Assembly: GCF_010093535.1 (NCBI RefSeq)
Contig: NW_022985219.1
Location: 208,037 to 262,587 of the forward strand
DNA length: 54,551 bases
Source of the DNA: Lindgomyces ingoldianus
Lineage: Eukaryota; Ascomycota; Dothideomycetes; Pleosporales; Lindgomycetaceae
Direction: 5' to 3'
How positions within the stretch are numbered: the first letter of the stretch is position 1; the number at the start of each line of letters is the position of its first letter. This document shows positions 36,231-46,292 of the stretch, one piece after another. Made by a program: the position numbers and the translations under genes. The notes beneath the pieces were generated by a model. It had not been told where the DNA came from and made no database searches. It saw nothing but the letters and a program-made list of their open reading frames with translations.

Positions 36231-36552
36231 ATCTTGGCACTCACCAGGTGCAACTGGCACTTGCCAATGTTCCACACCGAATGCGTGTTGCTCCCTTAAC
36301 GCACAGCTAGCGATCTGCCGACAGCAAAGGTGGATCAGCCACTTTGGTAGAATGCATCGAGAGCGGGGAAGCAAGACAAAGCAGCCAACTATACTGTAAG
36401 GATCAGTAGAAGAAGGTCGATTCTACCTCAACTATTATTAAGCCGTTATCTCCTAAGGATGATTTAATTAATAATGACTATCTAACAGTCAGTGACTTGT
36501 ACCAAGATCAAATGGCCGCGATAGCCGGCAGCCATGTGCCCAAGACTGAAAG

Positions 36553-36560
36553 TATATAAA
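36553..36560 (+). promoter_or_regulatory. TATA box of the dioxygenase gene
   Basis: TATATAAA, 120 bp before the ATG at 36680, in GC-balanced DNA where such a run is unlikely by composition alone. Confidence 0.6.
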
Positions 36561-36679
36561 CCCTGTCTCATGGAAGCTAGGAGTTAGCAAGCTGGAGTTT
36601 CTTTAAGAACAAGTTCGTACAATTTAGAAAGCAACCTTTCTTTCCACTTCTTAAGAATTAGCAAGATTCTCCGGACGTC

Positions 36680-37860
36680 ATGGCTCCCGCAATTGACCCC
36701 CCGCAAACCGTCGAATGGCAGGGCAAGAGAGTCCCCGTCTGGCCGATTCAGACAATCGACTATGGACAGCTGCTCTCGCAGGATCCCGGCGAGGTAGACA
36801 AGGTGCTCAAGGCATGCCTTGAGGAAGGGTACTTCTACCTCGATCTTCAGGGAATCGACGGCCGAAGAATGCTCGGTGACCAGCAAGAGACTCTCAAGCT
36901 TATGCACCGCTTCTTTGATTCACCTATTGAAGCTAAGAATGAATTCGGGCTAATTTCTTCGCACCTTGGCTATGAGCCGGTGGGCAATCGCACGGGCGCG
37001 TTTGGGGCGGGCACTAAGGACGGATATGAGATGCTGAAGGTGTCGCGAGATGAGATTCAGAGGGGTAGTCCCAAGGTCCCGGCCGTGATCAAGAACAGCG
37101 GCGATCTGCAAGTGTTAGAGAACGCCATTGGTAGCTGTAACACCATCACTAAGGTCATTCTTTCGGCGCTCTCCACCGGGATGAACCTGACCGGGGCCGC
37201 GCGCTTTGAGAACTCTCACCGCAATGACCGCCCATCGACCACCACAGTAAGTCTATTCACCTTTTTGGCCTTAGCATACATAGGAACCCTTGAAACTTAT
37301 CTAACCTTAACTAGCTATCCATGATGCACTACCTCCCTTCGGAATTGACCGGCAACAAGAAAATTGGCCACCAGAAACATACAGATATCAGCTCCCTGAC
37401 TTTGCTCTTCAGCGAGCAGTGGGGCCTTCAGATCCGTCCCCCAGGTACGTGTGGTGCCCGCGAGATGGGCTTCGTCGCCCCGAAGACGGGCTGCGCCTTC
37501 GTCCACGTCGGCGATTCGTTGCGGTTCGCGAGTAAGATGAAGATGCAGTCGTGTATCCACCGCGTCGTGCCCTTCGACTCGACCGAGCACCGCTACTCGA
37601 TTGCATACTTCCTCCGGGCCGAGGACGACACCATGTTTATGGACAGCGAGGGCCGGTACGTCACAGCTGGGCAGTGGCATGACGAGAAGTTCAAAGCGTT
37701 CACCGACCCGTGGCAGTGGCAGGCCATGGCACCCAGTTCGATGATTCTGGGAGGCATGAAGGAGGCTGGGGAGGACGACCCTACTGGTGAGATGCCTGGG
37801 TTTGTGCCTAACCCTGTCGTGACGAAGGAGGATATCAAGGAGATATCGGTCCAGGCCTGA
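36680..37860 (+). CDS. Isopenicillin N synthase-like 2-oxoglutarate/Fe(II) dioxygenase, one intron
   Basis: Non-heme Fe(II)/2-oxoglutarate oxygenase of the isopenicillin N synthase-like fold. Exon 1 is 36680-37246 and exon 2 is 37315-37860; the 68-bp intron reads GTAAGT...TAG with CTAAC as branch site. The product is 370 residues. Residues about 18-140 are the DIOX_N-type helical part (V-W-P-I-Q-T-I-D-Y, then G-Y-F-Y-L-D). The core has H211-T-D213 and H271-R-V as iron ligands, and R282-Y-S284 (R-x-S) for 2-oxoglutarate. The join gives R-P-S-T-T-T/L-S-M-M-H-Y-L-P, as in relatives. It probably hydroxylates, desaturates or cyclises a small molecule; the substrate is unknown. The first ATG has a good context (G at -3, G at +4). 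No RIP stops. Confidence 0.9.
37247..37314 (+). other. Intron of the dioxygenase gene
   Basis: 68 bp, GTAAGT donor, CTAAC branch site 9 bases before the TAG acceptor. Phase 0; removal joins codon 189 to codon 190. Confidence 0.88.
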
Positions 37861-38460
37861 AGTAGTTAGTGTCGGGATGATTAACTTCACGTCACAAAAT
37901 AGCACTTCTCCTAAAATACCTCAAATTCAGTTAGGTAAAGGCGAGGTTGATTGGAACTTCAGCCCCTAAAGGACGTTGCTTAGCGAGCTAATGATACGAA
38001 TATATCTCTACTTAATGAACTGGAGAGAACCATGTCCAGATGTGAAACTGTAGTATAGAACATAGTATTCTGTGTTAAGAGTTCCTAGGTCGGCTGACTG
38101 AGCGTGCCGCATGACAGAGCAAAACTTAATCTCCACCTATCTACGTTTCTACAACCGACACACACAGCCGGCTCCGCATATCCAGGTCCACCAAAGCTCG
38201 GCACGGGAATCCCCTTCGCGCTTGAATCTCATGGCTCGCCTTAGATCTTTCTGTATTGGGAGGTCTCTTATTAGAAGACCTCTGACACTGACAGAAAGAC
38301 TTTCACATTTACTCTTGTGCTGTTAAATGCCATCTCTGTTGAAAATAGAGAGCTTGTGTGAGCATGTAGCTATATAAGAAGCTGATACTATAAAGTGCAT
38401 TGTAAAGTGTGTTGTAATTGTCGAAGTGCTCTAGTGCAGAATATTTCTTTACATCTATAA
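37861..38460. other. Right end of the gene island, no gene seen
   Basis: GC-balanced to about 38330, then AT-rich. A 71-codon plus-strand frame (38111-38326) has no features and spans the hairpin at 38246-38299. Presumed to hold the 3' untranslated region of the dioxygenase gene. Confidence 0.5.
38246..38299. repeat. Two-part inverted repeat (hairpin)
   Basis: Outer arms TCTTTCTGT (38246-38254) and ACAGAAAGA (38291-38299); inner arms GAGGTCT (38260-38266) and AGACCTC (38276-38282). All perfect. Confidence 0.75.
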
Positions 38461-38589
38461 TGTAAGGCCAAGATGGCGCTTACGTGCGACGGGTATATAT
38501 ACTATTCTGTACGTAATAATTAACTGTTAGTTAATTATTCACACCTTTTTAGTTGTATTAGCGCAGTGGTACAGAGCTCTGTTCTTACA
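38461..38589. mobile_element. Very short LTR-like element (129 bp), second copy
   Basis: TGTAAGG start and CTTACA end, same family as 10108-10259 but with a single 24-bp unit. Flanks TATAA and CCTAG do not match, so there is no TSD. It sits exactly where the gene island meets the next transposon block, which suggests a recombination or deletion junction. Confidence 0.75.
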
Positions 38590-38735
38590 CCTAGAGTGTA
38601 AGCTGTATCTAATGTTTTTTTTAGCGCGTTTAAGTAGTATTGTTAGGAATGCATTAGTGTAGAAAAAGTAGTTTAGTAGAGTCTTAGCAAAAGTAAACAG
38701 CTTAGGTGTGTAAGCAACTCGCCTGTAAAGTACGT
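38590..38735 (-). mobile_element. Pogo family 2 end fragment
   Basis: About 145 bp ending GCCTGTAAAGTACGT before TA (38736-38737). This is the 5' terminal part of family 2 in reverse; the rest is absent. Confidence 0.8.
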
Positions 38736-38737
38736 TA

Positions 38738-39170
38738 AGTTATATAATTACTAATTTACATATAATAACCTAGAAAGACGCTACTTTTTTAAGTTTATAT
38801 ATAAAAAACTTTAAAAAATAAATGCTATAAAACTTTTTAGTACTTTGCTATATATTTAATAAAAAATCTTATAGAAGTGCTAAAGAATAAAAAAATTACA
38901 CTATAGCTAAATAATAACAGTATTTAAGCCTAAAAGCTATATAATATAGCATAAAAGAAATTAGTTACGCTTAAAAAGCTTTATATAAAAGCAGGCTAAA
39001 CATAATACTACTAATAACACTAAAGGTACTAACATTGCCTGCTTTTATACCTTAGCTAGCACTACACTAATTACTATGCAAACAATACATAACACTCTAT
39101 CTAACGCCTACTCCACACTCTTAATTGTACGCACCACTGCCTGCTGCAGTGTATGCACTACTAGTACCTG
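38738..39170 (+). mobile_element. Copia 5' internal fragment (gag region)
   Basis: It matches the complement of about 51345-51760 inside the full-length copia element, which is its gag side. It stops abruptly near 39170, at a GC-rich segment. The small frame at 39076-39375 starts here and runs across the join, so it is not a gene. Confidence 0.7.
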
Positions 39171-39680
39171 TGACGGCCCTGCACTATTCGTGGCTTGTCA
39201 TCACATTAAACTAGGATCAACCCCATTTCGGCCGGAGGACAGCGACATAATATCAAGGTCCTACCGAGCGATCAGCCTCGTGCGCTTGATTCGCCGACGA
39301 CCACCTACCGAGCAACGATCGTACGACCAAGCAGAGCCTTTGGTTCGTCAACACGCTCCGCAAAATCCTGGTTAGGCCAGGTACCCCGACGCCTCTCGAA
39401 GAGCCCTGTGCTGAGCAAGAAGCTGCACCCAAATCAACTGTAGGGAGGGGCCTACATTACCCGTACAACGGAAGAGAGCTTGGAGCTCTATCGTACTGAT
39501 CACTCTGGGAGAGAGCACCCCCTGATCCTCTGCTACACGATCGGAAGCCCCGAAGCAGCAGGCAATACAGGTCTAGAGACAGCAGGCCTACCGACCAATC
39601 AGCTGCACAGCCAGCAGCACCACCGACCAATCTGCTTCACCCTCGGGACCTAAAGCAGCAATACAGCGGACTGTTAGCTA
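39171..39680. other. GC-rich unclassified insert
   Basis: About 510 bp of GC-balanced, unmutated sequence between a RIP-mutated copia fragment and AT-rich DNA. The left edge reads TGTGACGGCC, an LTR-like tip, but no matching YGTCACA end is found on the right. CCGACCAATC occurs twice near 39590-39645. No gene supported. Confidence 0.45.
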
Positions 39681-39793
39681 ATGAAGGGAAAAAACTAATC
39701 GCTAATTTAAAAATTCTTTACCCTACACCTATACATCTCTAATTATAGCCTTTAGCTACTTATAATTTTATAATTAATTTATACTTGTTTATA

Positions 39794-41644
39794 ACGTACC
39801 TAACAGGTTGGCCGGCTATACAGGTTGGCTGGCCACTTTTGCTAAGCCCCCACCACACTCTAGAGACCTATCTACATAATGCCTTAACAACAACACTAGA
39901 TTAAATCTTCTAAAGAATGTTAAATACAGCTTGCTTTTTAGGCTCTTAAATAAAACTTAAAACTCTTCTTATAATGTGCTGTAGCTATTTATAATGTCTT
40001 TTACACAACACTAAGTAATTAACGCGCTAGATAGCCTTTAGAAGCAGAATGCTAGCCTAAATTAAAAAATCTAACTAAGCTTAAAAAGAAAGTAGTTATT
40101 AAGTATATACTTAAGCTTATTACACACAGATTTCCCTCTAGGCTTGTAGCTGTAGCTAATATAGCTAATTCCTTACGCGCAGAGCGCAATCTAGGCTAGG
40201 TTAGCTTAAACTAGCCTAGTATGTAAGTTAAGCACTGCTTTAAGTTTATAATAAAGTTTAATTATAAGTATAATTATAAAAAAGCACTTTATAAAAATCT
40301 AAAAGTTATCTAGAGCTAGTTTTACCTAGTAGCTAACATAAAAGCTAAGTATAGTATCTAAAATAAAGACACGTATAACTTTAATAAGTTAGGCTTTATA
40401 ATAGGCTAGATATTAACTAGAGTAGTTATTATAGCTTTAAAGAGATAAAAACAGCTAAAAGTAATATAGTAAGGTAATAGAAAGTAGATAATAGTTATCT
40501 AGAGCATTAATATAATAGAGTAAGCTATTTTACTTTTTATTATTTTTAAAGGCTGCTATTACTTTTCTACTTAGTATAAAAAAAAGAATTTACTTTAGAA
40601 CTAGGTTATTACAGTCTCTAAGAACAGCTTAGGCTATAGTAGTTAAAGCACTTTAATAAGCATATAAAAAAAAGTTATAGGCGCTTATTAGCTTTTTATT
40701 ATTAACAGCTATAAAAGCTATAACTTACTTAATTTCTAGTAGTACTATAAAAAAAATAAGATTACTACTATCTATATGCTTTTACACTTATTGCACCTTT
40801 TATAGCCTCTTAATATAAGTTATTTTGCCCCTTTAAAGAAGGTATATAGGCGCTAAGCTAAAGATTTTATGCGTAACTAGATTACTTATATTATAAAACT
40901 TAAGTTTCTACTATGCTTTATACACGCCTATAATGCAGCAATTACTTTTAGTAATATTTAAAAAGAGTTTTAAAGCGCTAGTTTAGTTCTATTTAACCTA
41001 GAATAAGTTAAAATAGCCCTTAATGTCTAGTTGTGTACTTTATTACTACTACTACTTATTAATAATAAGCCTTAGTAGTTATAAACTCTAAGTAATACTT
41101 TTAAATTTAGGTTATAATTAATACTTATAAAAGTAAGAATTTAGAGGTATATAAATAGCTTACTAATGTCTATAGTAGAGGCTTTTAAAAAGGTTTTAAA
41201 AAGGGTAGTAATTATTACGCATAAGCTAGTGTTAGTGTAAAAGAAAATTGTAGAGCTTTAAGCAGTAAATAAGGCTGCTACATAATATAGATTATATAAA
41301 AAAAAGTAAATTTAGGCAAAAAAGACTTTAATAGTTAAGAATAGAGCTTGTTTAACTACTTTAAAGGAGTTTAAAGCGCGTAGTAATAGAAAGAAGCTAA
41401 AGACACAGGTGCGCGCTAAAGAAAGTAAGCTAAGTTAAAAGTAATACAGGTAGTGTAATTAGACTAGGCATAACTTATGTACATATAAGAAAGTAGTAGA
41501 AGTAGACTCTAAATAATATCTTGTGTTGTATTGCTTTATACAGGGCTAAAGTGGGCTGTTTTGCGCCATAATAAGGTGGTTTTAGTAGGGGCTTAGCAAA
41601 AGTGGCCGGCTAACCTGTGTGGCCAGCCAACCTGTTAGGTACGT
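39794..41644 (+). mobile_element. Pogo family 1, complete uninterrupted copy, RIP-dead
   Basis: 1851 bp, flanked by TA (39792-39793 and 41645-41646). The TIR starts ACGTACCTAACAGGTTGGCC, with AGGTTGGCYGGC repeated at 17 bp. Residual transposase is on the plus strand: an F-P-L-G-L-like block of the N-terminal region near 40125-40150, and a T-Y-N-F-N-K-L-G-F-I-I-G block of the first catalytic Asp near 40370-40405. Many stops. It serves as the reference for the interrupted copies because its target sites for their insertions are empty. Confidence 0.88.
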
Positions 41645-41646
41645 TA

Positions 41647-42480
41647 TATGTTAATTTTATATGCCTAGTAAGCGTCTTTTAAATAGTTACATTGTACAAG
41701 TGCTTACTAGTATTGTAGCAACATAGAAGAACGTTCTAAGATTAACTTTAAACTATACTAACTTTATCTACTTAAGCTTTTTTATAACAGTGTTATATAT
41801 ATGTAAATAGCTACTTACTTTTTTAAAAAGTTTTAAGTTTATATTACTTTTTATATAATTAAGCAGTACTTTTAAATATAAAATATAAAGTAACACTTTT
41901 TTACTAAAGTTAAAAATAAAGTTAGAAATTAAATCTAAGTGCTTTTTTTTTAAAGTTAAGCTTAAAAATTTAAATATGCTTTATGTACTATATAATAAAA
42001 GCTGTTAAATTAAAAAAAATACACTTATATAACTTTAATTTAAGCTTAAATTATATAAAAATGTATAAAGTATTAAATAACACTAGTAAGTAAATAAACT
42101 TATATAATAACTTCTTAGTTAAAAGCTAAAAAGGTGCTATTAATAAGTATAAGTAAAAGTATTTTTATACACACTTTTTTTTAATATAGCTTTATTATTA
42201 TATAGAACTAATTATTTTACATTTATTATATAATAAACTATAAAATAGTAGAGTGCTATAAGCGCAACTCATAGTAACACTATAAAGAGTATCTTATTTC
42301 TAGCCTAAACTTTATTTAGTTTATTAATAGCTATAGTAAGCTAAAACTATATAGTGTAGAAATCTATCCATGTATTAACATGTACTTATAATATATTATA
42401 TAAATTTATGTTAGAACCTTTATTTATACTACTATTAGTTACCTTTACTAGTTTCTTAAAACACTTAAAAAATAAAGTAG
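41647..42480. other. AT-rich unclassified stretch
   Basis: Very AT-rich, no open frame, no terminal repeats and no residual protein that I could recognise. Confidence 0.4.
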
Positions 42481-42482
42481 TA

Positions 42483-44629
42483 ACGTACCTAACAGGTTGG
42501 CTGGCTACATAGGTTAGCCGGCTACTTTTGCTAAGCCTCTACTAAAACCACCCTATTCTAGCTTAAAACAGTCTACTTTAGCCTTATATAAAGTAATATA
42601 ACATAAGATATTATTTAAAGTCTACTTTTACTACTTACTTATATGTATATAAGTTATGCCTAGTTTAATTACACTGCTTATATTACCTTTAACTTAGCTT
42701 ACCTTCTTTAGCACACACTTATGTTTTTAGCTTTTTTCTATTACTACATGCTTTAAACTTCTTTAGAGTAGTTAAACAAGCTTTATTTTTAACTATTAAG
42801 GTTTTTTTTACTTAAATCTGCTTTCTTTTATGTAATTTATGTTATATAGTAGCCTTATTTACTACTTAAAGCTTTGTAATTTTCTTTTACACTAATACTA
42901 GCTTATGCATAATAATTACTGCCCTTTTTAAAACTTTTTTAAAGGCCTTTACTATAGATATTAGTAAGCTATTTATATACTTTTAAATTTTTACTTTTAT
43001 AAGCATTAATTATAACTTAAATTTAAAGGTATTACTTAGAGTTTATAACTACTAAGGCTTATTATTAATAAGTAGTAGTAGTAATAGAGTACATAACTAG
43101 ATGTTAAGGGCTATTTTAACTTATTCTAGGTTAAATAAGACTAAACTAGCGCTTTAAAACCCTTTTTAAATATTACTAAAAGTAATTACTACATTATAAG
43201 TGTGTATAAAGCATAGTAGAAACTTAAGTTTTATAATATAAGTAATTTAGTTATGCATAAGATTTTTAGCTTAGCGCTTATACACTTTTTTTTAAAAAGG
43301 TAAAATAACTTATATTAAGAGGCTATAAAAAGTGTAATAAGTGTAAAAGTATATAAATAGTAATAATTTTATTTTTTTTATAGTACTACTAGAAATTAAG
43401 TAAGTTATAGCTTTTATAGCTATTAATAATAAGAAGCTAATAAGCGCCTATAACTTGTCTTTTTATTTGCTTATTAAAGTGCTTTAACTACTATAGCCTA
43501 AGCTTATTTATTATCTAGCTATTTTTAAAGACTGTAATAACCTAGTTCTAAAGCAGATTCTTTTTTTTATACTAAGTAAAGAGGTAATAGCAGCCCTTAA
43601 AAATAATAAAAAGTAAAATAGCCTACTGTTAAATAGGCTCTAACAGCTAGCTGCTTATAGTATAAGCACTTAAGTAGCAACAGTAAGAGTGGTGTACAGT
43701 GTGCACAGCGTACAAGGTAGGTAAGGTGAGGGCAACATGTTTCTAGTTCTATTGCTCTTGTCTTTCCTATGTATAAAGGAAAAAGGGGATATCTAGATGT
43801 TCGCGCACAGAGGTTCGCGCACAAGCATTATGTGACATAGATACGTGGTCCTGCTTGTGCGCGATTGCTTGTATCTAGGCTGTAACACTGCTGCTGCGTA
43901 CAGACACCTACTATATTATGTTAATGCTTTAAATATTATTTACTTTTTATTACTTTACTATATTACCTTTAGCTGTTTTTATTTTTTTAAAGCTATAATA
44001 ACTACTCTTGTTAATATCTAGCCTATTATAAAGCCTAACTTATTAAAGTTATACATATTTTTATTCTAAATACTATACTTAGCTTTTATGTTAGCTACTA
44101 GGTAAAACTAGCTCTAGATAACCTCTAGATTTTTATAAAGTGCTTTTTTATAATTATACTTATAATTAAACTTTATTATAAACTTAGAGCAGTGCTTAAC
44201 TTATATACTAGGCTAGTTTAAGCTAACCTAGCCTATATTACGCTTTGCGCGCAAGAAATTAGCTATATTAGCTACAGCTATAAGCCTAAAAGAAAATCTA
44301 TGTGTAATAAGCTTAAGTATATACTTAATAACTACTTTTTTTTTTAGCTTAGTTAGATTTCTTAATTTAGGATAGCATTCTGCTTATAAAGGCTATTTAG
44401 CGTGTTAATTACTTAGTGTTGTGTAAAAAATATTATAGATAGCTATAGCATGTTATAAGAAAAGTTTTAAGTCTTATTTAAGAGCTTAAAAAGTAAGCTG
44501 TATTTAATGTTTTTTAAAACATTTAATCTAGTGTTGTTGTTAAGGCATTATGTAGATAGGTAGAGTGTAGTAGAGGCTTAGTAAAAGTAGCCAGCTAACC
44601 TGTGTAGCTGGCTAACCTGTTAGGTACGT
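42483..44629 (-). mobile_element. Pogo family 1 copy in reverse, with nested solo LTR
   Basis: Starts ACGTACCTAACAGGTTGG after TA (42481-42482) and ends with the complement before TA (44630-44631). Internal order is the reverse of 39794-41644. Removing the 280-bp LTR and its TSD gives about 1.86 kb. No coding frame left. Confidence 0.87.
43627..43906 (-). mobile_element. Solo copia LTR, 280 bp, TSD CCTAC
   Basis: Starts TGTTAAATAGGC and ends GCGTACAGACA; flanked by CCTAC (43622-43626 and 43907-43911). Same LTR as the copia element at 45491-52592 and in the same orientation. Little RIP over its right half. Confidence 0.88.
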
Positions 44630-44840
44630 TAACTATATTTTATATAATTTAATTAAAAGATAAACATAGTTATACTAGTAAATACTTATTACTAGCTTTA
44701 AAATTTTATAAAGCTTAAGCTTTTATTTAATTAGTAATGCTTTTATAGCATAAGTATAGTAAATTAGTAGATTATAGCTTTATAGTAGTAACTATTAAAA
44801 AAGCCTTTTTTTTATTAGTAAGTTAGTATTTTATATAATA

Positions 44841-45261
44841 TGTTGCGTTTGCTAAAAGCTTAACCTCCTAGCTAGCACAGCAGAAGGATATATATAGACA
44901 AATAGCTGTACGCGACACACCCCCTAGCTTAAACTGTGGAACAAAAGAGGTAAAACATAGTAAAATAACCTTAACATACTCTCTCTAGCCTAAGCAACAA
45001 AACTTAGCAACAGATCTAGATATAAGGTAGCCTCTGTAATAAACACACTGCTTAAATGCTTTTTACTAAGCGTAGGAATTAAACACATAGTGCTTAGAGA
45101 TAATGCAATCCTATTAGTAGAGTAAGGGTGCATAAATTTTTAAGTGCTAACTATCTACACTATGCTGCAAACTAGGCTTATAACTATTGCGTTTGCTAAA
45201 AGGTTAACCTCCTAGCTAGCACAGCAGAAGGATATATATAAACAGATAGCTGTACGCGACA
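44841..45261 (+). mobile_element. Miniature LTR element (TRIM-like), 77-bp LTRs, TSD TAATA
   Basis: 421 bp, flanked by TAATA (44836-44840 and 45262-45266). Direct terminal repeats 44841-44917 and 45185-45261 begin TGTTGCGTTTGC (the second mutated to TATTGCG) and end TGTACGCGACA. The 267-bp interior codes for nothing and carries the tRNA-like head in reverse. The first internal bases CACCCCCTAG match those after the LTR at 18178. This architecture fits terminal-repeat retrotransposons in miniature. Confidence 0.78.
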
Positions 45262-45490
45262 TAATACTTACTACTTTATTTTACTTTAAGTAGAATTACT
45301 TTTACTACTTTTAAACTTAAAGCTTTTTTTTAAAAAAATAGCTTAGCTAATTAGCTTACTATTTATACTATATATATTTTTATACTTTATAAACAACTAT
45401 ATAGCTTTATATAACTATAAAATATATATTTAATTTAAAGATAAAAGAACTATTTAAATAGTGTAGTTAAAAAGCTTTTTATACTTTATT

Positions 45491-45770
45491 TGTTGAATAG
45501 GCTCCGACAGCTAGCTGCTTATGGTATGAGCACTTAAGTAGCAAGAGTAAGAGTGGTGTACAGTGTGCACAGCGTACAAGGTAGGTAAAGTAAGGGCAAC
45601 ATGTTTCTAGTTCTATTACTCTTATCTTTCCTCTATACAGAGAAAAAAGGGGATATTTAGATGTTTACACACAGAGGTTTACACACAAGCATTATATAAT
45701 AGAGATACATAGTCCTGCTTATACGCAATTGCTTGTATCTAGACTGTAACACTACTACTGTGTACAGACA
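45491..45770 (-). repeat. 3' LTR of the copia element
   Basis: Starts TGTTGAATAGGCTCCGACAG (outer edge, unmutated). The inner half shows RIP changes (TTTACACACAAGC where the partner keeps TTCGCGCACAAGC). Confidence 0.88.
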
Positions 45771-46214
45771 CTAGCAACTTTTCTTTTTGTCTAAAGAGTT
45801 ACCTTTTATACATGTTACCTTTCTTTTATTTATGTAGGTCTATCTAATTACATTTTACCTTTACTCTACTTTATTTATTAGAACTTGCCTTAGTAATGCT
45901 ATATATTAAAATAGGCTAGCTACACTATATAAATAGCTTTATAAATAGTGTAGAGTGTTTTAGGCTATTATTATTTAGCCTTTATATGCTTGCTTTGTAA
46001 GTAATTTAGTAGTATATAAACTATTTTATGTAGAGTTTTATGCTAGAATAGTGTAGGATTTTTGCATAGGCAGGTGTGTAAGAAGGTGTATATAATAAGG
46101 TCTTCTCTCTTTCTTTACTTTCTTTTCTTTATCCTTTACTCTCTAAGCTCTACTGTACTATTCCCTAGCTCTTTTCTCTTTTTATATAGTGCTAATAGTA
46201 ACAGATACTCTTGC

Positions 46215-46216
<2 letters not shown>

Positions 46217-46260
<44 letters not shown>

Positions 46261-46292
46261 ACACACACACACACACATAGAGAGAGAGAGAG
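46217..46292. repeat. (AC)n-(AG)n compound microsatellite
   Basis: About 30 AC units (46217-46277, with one T at 46256) followed by about seven AG units (46279-46292). It lies in the 3' non-coding part of the copia element. CpA-rich DNA has survived here inside a RIP-mutated element. Confidence 0.97.

Larger units (their letters stand above)
35814..36679. other. Intergenic region between the two oxygenase genes
   Basis: 866 bp with no supportable gene. It contains a diverged direct duplication (35837-35894 and 35994-36048), a 10-bp hairpin (36205-36230), and the promoter of the downstream gene with a TATA box at 36553. Confidence 0.55.

Noticed and set aside
33220..37860. Reading the trio as a beta-lactam pathway because of the CmcJ and isopenicillin N synthase names
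   Set aside because: Both are large families with many substrates, and no ACV synthetase or acyltransferase is present. The names give fold and chemistry only.
37315..37905. 196-codon minus-strand frame
   Set aside because: Antisense shadow of dioxygenase exon 2.
38111..38326. 71-codon plus-strand frame near the island's right end
   Set aside because: No domain, no signal peptide, no intron signals, and it spans a perfect hairpin. Not enough support.
39076..39375. 99-codon plus-strand frame
   Set aside because: It runs across the join of a copia gag fragment and a GC-rich insert, so it is a chimera of two repeats.
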